From Sphingomonas sp. DG1-23 (GTDB lineage Bacteria; Pseudomonadota; Alphaproteobacteria; Sphingomonadales; Sphingomonadaceae), in contig NZ_JAVAMA010000005.1 in NCBI RefSeq assembly GCF_030730875.1, positions 124,001-188,000 on the forward strand: a DNA stretch of 64,000 nucleotides, given 5' to 3'. The notes under the pieces are model-generated. The model made no database searches and was not told the DNA's origin. It saw nothing but the letters and a program-made list of their open reading frames with translations. A program made the translations under genes and the position numbers. Of the stretch, positions 26,250-35,356 are shown one piece after another. Within the stretch, counting starts at the first letter, position 1. Every line of letters begins with the position of its first letter.

Positions 26250-27704
26250 ATGGAGCCAGCCGGGGACAGCGTCCCGTCCCCCTTGAACGACGAAGCGCCC
26301 GAACCGCAGCCGCGCTATTACGCGCCACGCGCCACCGGTTCGGTGAGCCGGCGGATGATCCTGATCGCGAGCGCGTGGATCTTCGTGTTGCTGGTCGGCG
26401 GCGGCGTCGCGCTCGATCGGGTGCTGACCACGGCGATCACCCGCAATTTCGACGAGCAGCTCGATTATCTGCTCACCTCGATGATCGTCTCGGCCGAGCT
26501 CGATTCGCTGGGCCAGGTCATCCTGAATCGCGAGCTGGCGGACCAGCGCTTCCTCGAACCCGGTTCGGGCGCGTATTGGCAGATCAGCGGCAAGGGGTTC
26601 GAGCCTTTCCCGTCGCGCTCGCTGTGGGACCGCAAGCTGCGGGTCAACCAGCGCCACGACGACCGCGAGCTCCACATCTATGACAGCGACGAATTCGTCG
26701 ACAAGACGCCGCGGGTCGATCGCGATCCCAACGATCCGAGCAACCAGCTGCTGCGGATCGCCGAACGCGACCTGAAGCTGCCCGGTTCGCCGGTGCGCTG
26801 GAAATTCCAGGTCGCGCAGAGCCGCGACGGACTCGACGCGCAGATCGCCACCTTGCGGCGAACCCTCGTGCGCAGCTTCGTCTTGCTCGGGCTCGGGCTG
26901 ATCGTGATGGTCGGGCTGCAGACCTGGTACGGGCTGTTGCCGCTGCGCAAGGTGCGCAAGGAGATCGCACGGCTGCGCGCCGGCAAGGCCAAGCGCATCG
27001 AGGACCGCATGCCCGCCGAGATCGCGCCGATGGTCGACGAGCTCAACGCGCTGGTCGAGCACAACGACCGCCAGGCCGAGGAAGCGCGGCGCCACGCCGG
27101 CAATCTCGCCCATGCGCTCAAGACGCCGCTCAGCGTGATCATGAACGCCGCGGCGGCGGGACAGGAAGACCTCGCCCCCACGATCATCCGCGAGGCGCGG
27201 ACGATGCGCCGCCAGATCGACCACCATCTCGCCCGCGCCCGCGCGGTCGGCCGCCGCGGCAGCGCGCATAGCCGCGCACAGGTCTGGCCCTCGGTCGAGG
27301 CGGTCGAGCGCGCGGTGGCGCGGCTCTATCCCAATGTCCGCATCGACGTGGACGGGCAGAAGGACCTGATCGCGCATATCGAGCGGCAGGACCTCGACGA
27401 CCTGCTCGGCAACCTCGTCGAGAATGCCGCCAAATATGGGGGCGGCAGCGTGTTCATCACGGTGCGCGTCGAGGCCGGGTTCGTCGAGATCCTCGTCGAG
27501 GACGATGGCGGGGGCATTCCCGAAGCCGACCGTATCCGCATCTTCGACCGCGGCGTGCGGCTCGACAGCGGCAAGCCGGGCACCGGGCTCGGCCTCGCGA
27601 TCGTCCGCGACGTCGCCGAGATTTACGACGGCACCGTCAGCCTCGAGGAGAGCGAGGATCTGGGCGGACTGCTCGTACGGCTGCGGCTGCCCGCAGCGAA
27701 CTGA
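26250..27704 (+). CDS. PhoQ-like sensor histidine kinase
   Basis: A 484-residue membrane kinase. Transmembrane segments lie at about 36-56 and 207-226, flanking a 150-residue periplasmic sensor with an acidic stretch (YDSDEFVDKTPRVDRDPNDP). A HAMP region follows. The H-box is NLAHALKTPL with His288, the form typical of PhoQ relatives rather than the usual SHELRTPL. ATPase motifs are LLGNLVENAAKYG, VEDDGGGIPEADR and GTGLGLAIVRDVAE. It begins one base after the response regulator stop. The acidic sensor would suit divalent cations or cationic peptides, but that is inference. Confidence 0.9.
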   Translation: MEPAGDSVPSPLNDEAPEPQPRYYAPRATGSVSRRMILIASAWIFVLLVGGGVALDRVLTTAITRNFDEQLDYLLTSMIVSAELDSLGQVILNRELADQRFLEPGSGAYWQISGKGFEPFPSRSLWDRKLRVNQRHDDRELHIYDSDEFVDKTPRVDRDPNDPSNQLLRIAERDLKLPGSPVRWKFQVAQSRDGLDAQIATLRRTLVRSFVLLGLGLIVMVGLQTWYGLLPLRKVRKEIARLRAGKAKRIEDRMPAEIAPMVDELNALVEHNDRQAEEARRHAGNLAHALKTPLSVIMNAAAAGQEDLAPTIIREARTMRRQIDHHLARARAVGRRGSAHSRAQVWPSVEAVERAVARLYPNVRIDVDGQKDLIAHIERQDLDDLLGNLVENAAKYGGGSVFITVRVEAGFVEILVEDDGGGIPEADRIRIFDRGVRLDSGKPGTGLGLAIVRDVAEIYDGTVSLEESEDLGGLLVRLRLPAAN

Positions 27705-28232
27705 GCTCCGGTTCTCAGCTCAGGACCGCAATATCCTCCAGAACTACGCGGTGCGGGTGCCGATGCGGCACCTCCCAAGGGGTTCCTGTGGGCCTTGGCT
27801 TGACTAAATTGACGGAGACGCGATCTATCTCGCAACATTATTTCGCGCGCGAATTCCTATTCTTCCAACAAGTTGAAAGAGCGGCCGGCGACGAGCCGAC
27901 CGCGCGAGCCAAGCACCCGAAATCCTACATTGCAAGCCGCAGCGACGGCGATCGGACCAAGGCGTGGCCCCATAAGCGGACCGGCGGAAAACGCCCGTTG
28001 ACGGTAGCCTGTATTGCTTGCGGCTTGCCCTCGGGCTTCGGGTAGGCCGCATCAAGACGATCGAGTTTTTTTCGAATGCCGCCGGCCTGCGCAACAATTC
28101 GGTCCGATTGCTATCGACAACGGCTGTGCGTTACCTGCCAAATTCGTGGCCGCTCGCTTCAGAGCGCCATTTTGAGCGGTCAGGGGCGCGCCACTTCGTC
28201 TCGCCCTGGGCTCTCGCGGGGAGGAGGACGCA
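27705..28232. other. 528-bp gap without a recognisable gene
   Basis: The longest gene-free stretch in the window. It is visibly less GC-biased than its surroundings, with runs such as GAGTTTTTTTCGAAT at 28064-28078, and contains only short frames of implausible composition on both strands. No palindromic repeat of the families seen elsewhere and no tRNA-like fold was recognised. It may be a decayed gene or the edge of an acquired segment that includes the methyltransferase downstream. Confidence 0.5.
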
Positions 28233-28862
28233 ATGACAGGCGCGGTCGATTTCGGTGATCTCAGGCGCTTCACGCCCTTCTGCACGAATTGGGGAAACAC
28301 GCGCGGCTCCGTGATTGACCGCTATTTGATAGATCCCTTCATTGCGCTCTCGCTGAGAGGGACCTCGGGACGCTATCTCGAGTGCGGCGGTATTCGCTAC
28401 CGCAATCTGGTGGGTGACGATCAGGTCACCAGCTACGACGTGCTCGATATCAGGGAGAATACGCCAGGACTGACGATCCAGGCTGATCTGCATGATCTGT
28501 CATGCCTTGGCGAGGGAAGCTTCGACGTCATCATCTGCACGCAAGTTCTTCAATATGTCGCCTCGCCAGGTCGGTGCGTGGAGGAGCTGCACAGGGTCCT
28601 GAGAGCGGGAGGCGTCCTGCTGCTCTCGGTGCCGTTCATCGAAAAGGACAATGTCGGCCTGGGGGACAATTGGCGGTTCACCCGGAAACAGGTGATCGAT
28701 CTGCTCCAGCCGTTTCAGGAATGCGCGGTGCAAGGACGAGGGAATCTGCTGTCGTCGATCGCGTACCTCCAGGGCTTGTCAGCGGAAGACATGGATGCCG
28801 GCGATCTCATCAGAACCGACCCGGTCTTCTATCAGCTGGTCGTGGCGGCGGCTAGAAAATGA
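28233..28862 (+). CDS. class I SAM-dependent methyltransferase, Methyltransf_11 type
   Basis: A 209-residue protein. SAM-binding elements are YLECGGIRYR (a degenerate glycine motif), ASYDVLDI-like VTSYDVLDIREN, LHDLSCLGEGSFDVIICTQVLQYV and HRVLRAGGVLLLSVPFIEKD. The usual E/DxGxG motif is weakened to ECGGI. GAGGAGG stands five bases before the ATG. Codon use contains more AGA/AGG/ATA than neighbouring genes. Together with the anomalous upstream gap this suggests acquisition. Related proteins occur in surface polysaccharide clusters; the substrate is unknown. Confidence 0.8.
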   Translation: MTGAVDFGDLRRFTPFCTNWGNTRGSVIDRYLIDPFIALSLRGTSGRYLECGGIRYRNLVGDDQVTSYDVLDIRENTPGLTIQADLHDLSCLGEGSFDVIICTQVLQYVASPGRCVEELHRVLRAGGVLLLSVPFIEKDNVGLGDNWRFTRKQVIDLLQPFQECAVQGRGNLLSSIAYLQGLSAEDMDAGDLIRTDPVFYQLVVAAARK

Positions 28863-28870
28863 GGGCGTCA

Positions 28871-28889
28871 GCCGGGTCCAGGGCCCGGC
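28871..28889. terminator. hairpin between convergent genes
   Basis: GCCGGG and CCCGGC form a six-base-pair stem with a seven-base loop in the 39-bp gap between the methyltransferase and luciferase-like genes. It could serve both transcripts. No clear T-run is visible on either strand. Confidence 0.35.
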
Positions 28890-28901
28890 GCTGGCCTCGC
28901 T

Positions 28902-29891
28902 TCAGAGCCCTTTCATCGCCTCCGCCGCGATCGTCAGGCTCTTCCTGCGGGCTTCATGGTCGAACATCGCGCTGGTGAGGATCAATTCATCGGCGCCGGT
29001 ACGGGCAAGGAAGGCGGCGAGCTGCTCGCGCACCTTGGCGGGGCCGCCGATCGCACTGGCCGAAAGCACATGATCGAGCGTCGCATTGCCGTGCGCGCCG
29101 AGGCTCTCGCGATAGCCGCGTACCGGCGGGGGCAGCTGGATGCCGCGTCCGGTGGTGCGGATCGCGACGAACGCCTGTTGCTGCGAGCTGGCGAGATATT
29201 CGGCCTCGTCGTCGGTATCGGCGGCGAAGACGTTGAAGCCGAGCATCAGATGCGGCTTCTCCAAAGCCGCCGACGGACGGAAATTGCGGCGATAGACCTG
29301 ACCGGCCTCGTCGAGCAGCCCCGGCGCGAAATGCGAGGCGAAGGCGTAGGGCAGCCCCAGCGCCGCAGCGAGCTGCGCGCCGAACAGGCTCGAGCCGAGG
29401 ATCCATAATTTGACGTCGGCGCCCGCGCCGGGCGTGGCGCGGATGCCGGTCTGGCCGTCATCGGCGAAATAGCTCTGCAGCTCGACCACGTCCTGCGGGA
29501 ATTCGTTGCCGTCGCCGCCCATCCCGCGGCGGATCGCGGCGGCGACCCGCTGATCCGATCCGGGCGCGCGACCCAGCCCGAGATCGACGCGGCCGGGGAA
29601 CAGCGCGTCGAGCGTGCCGAACTGCTCGGCGACCTGGAGCGGCGAATGATTGGGAAGCATGATGCCCCCTGCCCCGACGCGGATCGTGGAAGTCGCGGCG
29701 CCGACATGCGCGATCACCACCGCGGTGGCGGCGCTGGCGATTCCCTCCATGCCGTGATGCTCGGCCACCCAATAGCGCGTGAAGCCGAGGCTCTCGGCAT
29801 GGCGCGCGAGATCGGCGGCGTTGGCCAGTGCCTGTCCGGCGCTCCCGCCCTGGACGATGGGAACGAGATCGAGCAGCGAATATGCGGTCAT
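28902..29891 (-). CDS. luciferase-like (LLM class) flavin-dependent oxidoreductase
   Basis: A 329-residue TIM-barrel flavoprotein of the bacterial luciferase-like family. Family elements include the opening [47 protein letters not shown], and [12 protein letters not shown] near residue 110. It should use reduced FMN (or F420 in some relatives) to oxidise an organic substrate with oxygen. The gene is last in a possible minus-strand series after the S8 protease and VanZ genes, 104 bases behind VanZ. Confidence 0.9.
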   Translation of the reverse strand: MTAYSLLDLVPIVQGGSAGQALANAADLARHAESLGFTRYWVAEHHGMEGIASAATAVVIAHVGAATSTIRVGAGGIMLPNHSPLQVAEQFGTLDALFPGRVDLGLGRAPGSDQRVAAAIRRGMGGDGNEFPQDVVELQSYFADDGQTGIRATPGAGADVKLWILGSSLFGAQLAAALGLPYAFASHFAPGLLDEAGQVYRRNFRPSAALEKPHLMLGFNVFAADTDDEAEYLASSQQQAFVAIRTTGRGIQLPPPVRGYRESLGAHGNATLDHVLSASAIGGPAKVREQLAAFLARTGADELILTSAMFDHEARRKSLTIAAEAMKGL

Positions 29892-29995
29892 GGACGAGGA
29901 GATGGGTGGCGCACCGCCCGTCCGCCAGCCGAAGCTTTGCTTTCAGGCGGCGAAGACGTTCGTTGCCGTCGCACGCCGGGACTCGTCTGGCGGCG

Positions 29996-30364
29996 CTATG
30001 ACCGGATCGTCTGGCCGTCGGGCAGGCGGCGAAGGCGACGAAGCCCGATCACGATCGCCATCGTGATCAGCGCGGCCGCCATGTCGGCGAGCCAATCCAG
30101 TATGTCGGACGATCGGTGCAGCGCCGGGATCGCCTGCACGATCTCGATCAACGCGCCGAAGCCGGCGAGCGCGAGCACCAGCGTCATCGGCCGCAACCTC
30201 GGATATCCTGCGTTGGCGAGGATCGTCAGCACGACAAAGGCAAGGATGTGCTGGATCTTGTCGGTGGGCGCGCCGGGGAGCTGGGGGGGCTTGGGCAGGA
30301 CCGCCATCACGAAAGCGAAGATCAAGGCGATCCAGAAAGCGAATCGGCAGAGGCGTTCGAACAT
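29996..30364 (-). CDS. VanZ-like small membrane protein
   Basis: A 122-residue protein with four hydrophobic segments. KIQHILAFVVLT is the VanZ-family core motif, followed by an acidic helix (GFGALIEIVQAIP) and a SSDILDWLADMAAALI segment. VanZ-like proteins are inner-membrane proteins of uncertain role, some linked to glycopeptide tolerance or envelope stress. GGGAGG three to six bases before the ATG at 30364 fixes the start. The gene is 49 bases downstream of the S8 protease on the same strand and probably co-transcribed with it. Confidence 0.82.
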   Translation of the reverse strand: MFERLCRFAFWIALIFAFVMAVLPKPPQLPGAPTDKIQHILAFVVLTILANAGYPRLRPMTLVLALAGFGALIEIVQAIPALHRSSDILDWLADMAAALITMAIVIGLRRLRRLPDGQTIRS

Positions 30365-30413
30365 GTGCCTCCCTACCGCACAATCACCCGCCGCGGCCAA
30401 GCCCCGTTTCGAC

Positions 30414-32783
30414 CTACCAGCCGAGGGTCAGTCGTACTGCTCCGCCCTTGTCGCCGGGAAAGGCGGCATAATTGCCGGGATTGCGGCGCAGGAACAGGTT
30501 GCTGCTGAGCTCGCCGCCGAGCAGCGGCCACGCATAACGCAGCTCATAGTCGATCTCGCGGCCCTGCGGTGCGAGATTGATGAAACCCTTGTCCCACGCG
30601 CTGACCGCCATCGCCGAATAATCCCAATCACTGGGCAGCGCGAGGTTGATCCCGCCGCTGGCGACGCGCAGCGGCTGGGCGATGCGGAAGCCGAAACTGT
30701 CTCCCGCCGTCAACAGATCGTCCTTGCCGAGATCGGCGGCGAAGGCATTGGTGCGGATCAGGCCGCTGCCCCGCACGCCGCTGCGCAGCTCCGCGCGGGT
30801 CCAGCCCTGCCGCATCGAGCCGCCGAGCGACCAGCCCGCGCCCATGAAATAGCGCAGCCCTAGATCGACGAAATTGCTGTCGGCACGCGCCGCGCCGAGC
30901 CCGCCGCTGAAGCGGGCGCCGAGCAAGGTATCGCGCTCGCGGAGCCGGGTCAGCGACAGGCCGGCGCGCAGATCGCCGAAGCGGCGATCGAGCCCGAGCG
31001 TGGTGCGCCAATAGCCCGAGCGTTGCGCGTCCCAGCGGAGCGCGGCGAATGGAGTGTCGCGGCGGCTGAGCACCTGCCCCTGCTCCTGCGCGAGGCTGAC
31101 GCCCCAGCGTCCGAGCGACTGGCGGACCGCGACCGAACCGCGGACATCGACATCGAAGCCGGCGCTGTGCAGCGGATCGCGCGCGACCAGAAAGGCGGGC
31201 TCGTCGCGGCCGGCGAGCCGCGCGACGAGCGTGTTCCCGCTCTCCGACGCGCCGATCGCGAACTGCGCCTTGCCGCCGAGCCTGCCGCTCACCGTGGCGG
31301 CGAGCATCCGCGCGACATCGGCGTCGCGCGTGCCGATCCCGAGCCGCTCGATGCGGATCGAATCGCGCGCGGGGACCAGCGACACCGCGACGCTGAGATC
31401 GCGGACGCCCACCGAAAAGCTGCGCTGACGAGTCGCCATCAATGCCGGCAACCGCCGTGCCGGACCCTGACGGACGATCGTGCGCGCGAGTTCGGTGGCG
31501 AAGGCGCGATCGAAGGAATCGAGCACGACGGCGCCGAGCGCGGCTTGCCTGGCGTCGCCCATGGGACCCGAGAGTGCGCCGTTGACCCCGGTGGAGACCG
31601 CTCCGGTCGATCCGGCGAGCGAAGTCGTGCCCACCGGCTGGAACGCCCGGGTGAGATCGAGCACGCCGCGGCCATAGACCGGGTCGATGCCCGCAGCGCC
31701 GACATCGCGTGCGGTGGCATAGAGCAACTGGACGATCTGCGCGCCGGTGAGGTTCGGGAAGGCCTGGGCGAGCAACGCCACCGCGCCGGCGATCTGCGGC
31801 GCGGAGAAGGAGGTGCCCGACCAGAGCAACGGGGTATTGCTCTGGTCCGGCGCGCGCACCCGCTCGCCGACCGCCGCCAGATAATTGTTGGCGCCGGTGC
31901 CGGCGCGATTGCTGAAGCTCGAAATCTGATCTCCGGAGCCCACCGAGCCGGCGATGATCACCAGCCCGCGCGCGCCCGCGCTCGCCGCGGCGCCGCCGGC
32001 GAAGGGATCGGGATTGACGCCTTCGGGCTGATCGCCGTCATTGCCGGCCGAGATCACGATGACGATGCCGGCCGCGGTGGCGTTGCCGATCGCCTGGAGC
32101 AAGCGGGCGTTGGGCGGGTCGCCGCCCAGCGAGATGTTGACCACGCGCGCGCCGCCGGTCCGCGCCGCGTCGAGCCCGGCGGCGATCGCATTGTCGCCGA
32201 AGCTGCAGCCGCTGTCCGCGTCGCCATTTTCGGTGGCGCAGCTGCCGGGGGCATCGGCACGCGCCACGATCAACTGGGCGTCGAACGCGACCCCGTGGGT
32301 GCCGGCATCGTTGCGCCGTCCCGCGATCGTGAACGCGACCGCGGTGCCGTGCCCGCCTTCGTCGTCGATGCTGCTATTGCCCGCCGCGGCGATCGAGGCG
32401 CCGGAGATGCGACAGCTGCCGGTGCCGATTCCGCCCGAGCAATCGCCGAACTCGGCGCTCTGCAAATCGATGCCGCTGTCGATCACGCCGACGCGGATGC
32501 CCGCGCCGGTGCCGCCATGTTCATAGGCAGTGAGCGCATTCATCGAGACCGCGCCCGCGGTCGCGCGATATTCGGCGGTGTCGTATTGCACGCCCGGTAC
32601 CGGCGTCGGGGTCGGGGCGGGTATCGGGGTGGGCGTCGGAACCGGGGTGGGCGTCGGAGCCGGAACCGGCGCGGGGATCGGCGCCGGGCGACTGCTCCCG
32701 CCGCCGCCGCCGCACGCGCCGAGCGCGAGGAGACCGCCGATCGCAGCGGTTCGCATCAGACGCGCATCCACAAGTGCCCGCAT
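30414..32783 (-). CDS. S8 subtilisin-like lipoprotein protease with possible C-terminal barrel
   Basis: A 789-residue protein. A lipobox LGAC gives lipidated Cys24, followed by a glycine run and a Pro/Thr-rich spacer (residues 32-64). The subtilase domain has Asp102 (VGVIDSGID), His145 (DEGGHGTAVA) and Ser325 (WSGTSFSAPQ). After about residue 400, alternating strands with a final tryptophan (RLTLGW) resemble an autotransporter-type beta-barrel, though a barrel combined with a lipobox is unusual. I favour the start at 32783 because AGGGAT stands eight bases before it; in-frame ATGs at 32792 and 32831 are possible. It is probably surface-exposed or periplasmic, degrading peptides. Confidence 0.85.
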   Translation of the reverse strand: MRALVDARLMRTAAIGGLLALGACGGGGGSSRPAPIPAPVPAPTPTPVPTPTPIPAPTPTPVPGVQYDTAEYRATAGAVSMNALTAYEHGGTGAGIRVGVIDSGIDLQSAEFGDCSGGIGTGSCRISGASIAAAGNSSIDDEGGHGTAVAFTIAGRRNDAGTHGVAFDAQLIVARADAPGSCATENGDADSGCSFGDNAIAAGLDAARTGGARVVNISLGGDPPNARLLQAIGNATAAGIVIVISAGNDGDQPEGVNPDPFAGGAAASAGARGLVIIAGSVGSGDQISSFSNRAGTGANNYLAAVGERVRAPDQSNTPLLWSGTSFSAPQIAGAVALLAQAFPNLTGAQIVQLLYATARDVGAAGIDPVYGRGVLDLTRAFQPVGTTSLAGSTGAVSTGVNGALSGPMGDARQAALGAVVLDSFDRAFATELARTIVRQGPARRLPALMATRQRSFSVGVRDLSVAVSLVPARDSIRIERLGIGTRDADVARMLAATVSGRLGGKAQFAIGASESGNTLVARLAGRDEPAFLVARDPLHSAGFDVDVRGSVAVRQSLGRWGVSLAQEQGQVLSRRDTPFAALRWDAQRSGYWRTTLGLDRRFGDLRAGLSLTRLRERDTLLGARFSGGLGAARADSNFVDLGLRYFMGAGWSLGGSMRQGWTRAELRSGVRGSGLIRTNAFAADLGKDDLLTAGDSFGFRIAQPLRVASGGINLALPSDWDYSAMAVSAWDKGFINLAPQGREIDYELRYAWPLLGGELSSNLFLRRNPGNYAAFPGDKGGAVRLTLGW

Positions 32784-32906
32784 CGATTTCATCCCTGTCG
32801 AAGAGGATCGGCAACGCAGATAGTTCCGCATAGTTTACCGTAACTTAACGCTATTCCTCCCTGCCGCCTTGCGGCACTGGCGTCCACTCCGTAGAGCCCC
32901 GGACAT

Positions 32907-33569
32907 ATGCTTCCCGAGCTCGCGCACATCCGCAACTGGATCTTCGATCTGGACAATACGCTCTACCCGGTGAGCGCGAACCTGTTCGCGATGATAGATG
33001 CGCGGATCGGCGAATATGTCCGCAATCTGCTGAACTGCTCGCCCGAGGAGGCGCATCGCATCCAGAAGGGCTATTTCCATGCCCATGGCACGACGCTGTC
33101 GGGGCTGATTGCCGAGCATGGGGTCGACCCGGAGCATTATCTCGCCGACGTCCACGACGTCGACATGGGCGTGCTGGAGCGCAACGAGGCGCTGATCGAG
33201 GCGCTGGCACGGCTGCCCGGGCGCAAATTGGTCTTCACCAACGGCGACGCGCCTTATGCCGGCAAGGTGCTCGAACGGCTCGGCCTCGGCGAGAGTTTCG
33301 AGGCGATCCACGACATCCACGCCACCGACTATCGCCCCAAGCCGGATCCCCTCGCCTATCGCGGGCTGTGCGATGCCTATGGTCTCGATCCGGAGCAGTC
33401 GCTGTTCGTCGATGACATGGCGCGCAATCTGAAGCCGGCCAGGGCGATCGGCATGACCACCGTGTGGATCGACAACGGCTCCGAACAGGGGCCGGACGAA
33501 GACCGCAGCTTCATCGACTATAAGGTCAGCGACCTCGGCCGCTGGCTGCACGAAATATTGGAGGATTGA
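32907..33569 (+). CDS. HAD-family pyrimidine 5'-nucleotidase
   Basis: A 220-residue HAD hydrolase. Motif I is FDLDNTLYP with nucleophile Asp14 and Asp16; motif II is VFTNGD; motif III/IV is [10 protein letters not shown] with [11 protein letters not shown]. The cap helix arrangement and DNTLYP signature match the pyrimidine 5'-nucleotidase/SDT1-like group, which removes phosphate from UMP or CMP and from damaged nucleotides. It is divergent from the S8 protease gene and its last bases provide the ribosome site of dapD. Confidence 0.88.
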   Translation: MLPELAHIRNWIFDLDNTLYPVSANLFAMIDARIGEYVRNLLNCSPEEAHRIQKGYFHAHGTTLSGLIAEHGVDPEHYLADVHDVDMGVLERNEALIEALARLPGRKLVFTNGDAPYAGKVLERLGLGESFEAIHDIHATDYRPKPDPLAYRGLCDAYGLDPEQSLFVDDMARNLKPARAIGMTTVWIDNGSEQGPDEDRSFIDYKVSDLGRWLHEILED

Positions 33570-33570
33570 T

Positions 33571-34392
33571 TTGACCGACCTCGCATCGACCATCGACGCC
33601 GCGTGGGAGAACCGCGCGGATCTCGGCTTCTCGACCACGGGCGCCGTGCGCGAGGCAGTGGCCGAAGCGCTGAACCTGCTCGACAGCGGCGAAGCGCGGG
33701 TGGCCGAACCGACCGCGGACGGCGGCTGGCAGGTCAATCAATGGCTCAAAAAGGCGGTTCTGCTGAGCTTCCGGCTCAACGACAATAGGGTGATCGAGGG
33801 CCCGGGCGGGGCGAACTGGTTCGACAAGGTGCCGAGCAAGTTCGCCGGCTGGGACGAAGCCGCGTTCCGCAGCGCGGGCTTCCGCGCGGTGCCCGGATCG
33901 ATCGTGCGGCGCGGCGCGCACATCGCCAGGGGCGCGGTGCTGATGCCGAGCTTCGTCAATATCGGCGCCTTTGTCGGCGAAGGCACGATGGTCGACGGCT
34001 GGGCGACCGTCGGCAGCTGCGCGCAGATCGGCAGGAACGTCCATCTTTCGGGCGGCGTCGGCATCGGCGGGGTGCTCGAGCCGCTCCAGGCCGATCCGGT
34101 GATCATCGGCGACGGCGCGTTCATCGGCGCGCGCGCCGAAGTCGCCGAGGGGGTTCGCGTCGGCGAGGGCGCGGTGCTGTCGATGGGGGTCTATCTCGGC
34201 GCCTCGACCAGGATCATCGACCGCGCGACCGGCGAAGTGCATCGCGGGCATGTGCCGCCTTATTCGGTGGTGGTGCCGGGCACGGTGCCGGGCGAGGCCG
34301 GCAAGCCGGGGCTGTATTGCGCGGTGATCGTCAAGACGGTGGACGCCCAGACGCGGAGCAAGACCGGGATCAACGAATTGCTGCGGGACTGA
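33571..34392 (+). CDS. dapD: tetrahydrodipicolinate N-succinyltransferase
   Basis: A 273-residue enzyme of lysine and diaminopimelate synthesis, transferring succinyl from succinyl-CoA to tetrahydrodipicolinate. The N-terminal helices are followed by a left-handed beta-helix of hexapeptide repeats (about 100-220: [42 protein letters not shown]). The start codon is TTG at 33571, one base after the nucleotidase stop, with GGAGGATTGA as ribosome site; the product [13 protein letters not shown] matches the family N terminus, so an upstream or later ATG is not needed. Translational coupling to the nucleotidase is likely. Confidence 0.94.
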   Translation: MTDLASTIDAAWENRADLGFSTTGAVREAVAEALNLLDSGEARVAEPTADGGWQVNQWLKKAVLLSFRLNDNRVIEGPGGANWFDKVPSKFAGWDEAAFRSAGFRAVPGSIVRRGAHIARGAVLMPSFVNIGAFVGEGTMVDGWATVGSCAQIGRNVHLSGGVGIGGVLEPLQADPVIIGDGAFIGARAEVAEGVRVGEGAVLSMGVYLGASTRIIDRATGEVHRGHVPPYSVVVPGTVPGEAGKPGLYCAVIVKTVDAQTRSKTGINELLRD

Positions 34393-34396
34393 GTAG

Positions 34397-34471
34397 TGCT
34401 CCTGCGAAAGCAGGAGCCCAGAGCCACAGACGATCCGCTCGCGGCCCCGGGCTCCTGCTTTCGCAAGAGCA
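34397..34471. repeat. Rep-C inverted repeat
   Basis: A 75-bp element with 23-bp arms (TGCTCCTGCGAAAGCAGGAG at the left) differing at one position. Each arm contains a smaller hairpin (CTCCTGC-GAAA-GCAGGAG), so the element can fold as one long or two short hairpins. It starts four bases after dapD ends. Confidence 0.75.
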
Positions 34472-34494
34472 CGGAAATGGCCTAAGGCTCCGTC

Positions 34495-35259
34495 ATGACC
34501 CAACCCATGACCTATGGGCGCTATCTCGCGCTCGATACCTTGCTGGCGTCGCAGCATCCGCTGTCGGACCGCGACGACGAATTGCTGTTCATCATCATCC
34601 ATCAGACCAAGGAGCTGTGGCTCAAGCAGATGATCGTCGAGATCCGCTCGGCGCTCGCGCTGGTCCGCGCCGACAAGCCGGTCGAAGCGTACAAGTCGCT
34701 CGCCCGGGTGAGCCGGATCCAGGCGGTGATGACCCTTAGCTGGGACGTGCTCGCGACGATGACGCCGTCCGACTACACCCGCTTTCGCGAAGTGCTGGGG
34801 ACCAGCTCGGGCTTCCAGTCGGACCAGTTCCGGGCGGTCGAGGCGATGCTGGGCCTGCGCGGCGGCGGGGTGCCGGGGCCGCTCACCGTGGAATTCGCCG
34901 CCGTGCCGAGCCTGTGGGACGAAGCCAATGCCGCGCTCGCCCGTGCCGGTTTCGCGCTGCCCGCCACGGCATTGGCGCGCGACTGGCGCGAACCCTATGT
35001 GCCGAGCAAGGCGGTCGAGGACGCCTGGGCCGAAATCTATCGCGACACCGCGGGCAATTGGGAGCTGTACCAGCTCGCCGAGAAACTGGTCGACATCGAC
35101 GACGCGCTCGCGACGTGGCGCCACAAGCATGTCCTCACGGTGAGCCGGGTGATCGGGATGAAGCCGGGCACCGGCGGCACGGCCGGCGTGCCCTATCTCG
35201 AATCGACTCTGGCCAAGCGCGCCTTTCCGGAACTGTGGTCGCTGAGGACCCAATTGTGA
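34495..35259 (+). CDS. kynA: tryptophan 2,3-dioxygenase
   Basis: A 254-residue heme enzyme opening the indole ring of L-tryptophan to N-formylkynurenine. Key residues are visible: His36 in FIIIHQTKELW (distal base), Tyr94 and Arg98 in YTRFREVLGTSSGFQS (substrate carboxylate) and the proximal heme ligand His212 in WRHKHVLTV. The length is close to compact bacterial TDOs. The kynureninase-like gene follows after about 100 bases, so this is the first step of a kynurenine-to-anthranilate route. Formylkynurenine formamidase is not in the window. Confidence 0.93.
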   Translation: MTQPMTYGRYLALDTLLASQHPLSDRDDELLFIIIHQTKELWLKQMIVEIRSALALVRADKPVEAYKSLARVSRIQAVMTLSWDVLATMTPSDYTRFREVLGTSSGFQSDQFRAVEAMLGLRGGGVPGPLTVEFAAVPSLWDEANAALARAGFALPATALARDWREPYVPSKAVEDAWAEIYRDTAGNWELYQLAEKLVDIDDALATWRHKHVLTVSRVIGMKPGTGGTAGVPYLESTLAKRAFPELWSLRTQL

Positions 35260-35275
35260 TGCCTGGCTTTTCCGG

Positions 35276-35350
35276 TTCCCCTGCGAAAGCAGGGGCCCGG
35301 GGCCGCGAGCGGGTCGCCCGTGACTCCGGGCTCCTGCTTTCGCAGGAGCA
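35276..35350. repeat. Rep-C inverted repeat supplying a ribosome site
   Basis: A second 75-bp copy with arms TTCCCCTGCGAAAGCAGGGG and the inverse CTCCTGCTTTCGCAGGAG. The distal end AGGAG (35344-35348) is placed eight bases before the GTG start of the kynureninase-like gene. The repeat therefore seems to have supplied that gene's Shine-Dalgarno sequence, within a stem that could mask it. Confidence 0.75.
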
Positions 35351-35356
35351 CGGCGC

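Noticed and set aside
27788..28045. An 85-codon plus-strand frame in the gap before the methyltransferase
   Set aside because: No ATG start with a ribosome site, no recognisable pattern, and the minus strand has frames of equal length; not supported as a gene.
32580..32690. Short-period repeat that might suggest a CRISPR or tandem satellite
   Set aside because: It encodes the Pro/Thr/Ala spacer of the S8 lipoprotein in frame; there are no spacer-repeat units.
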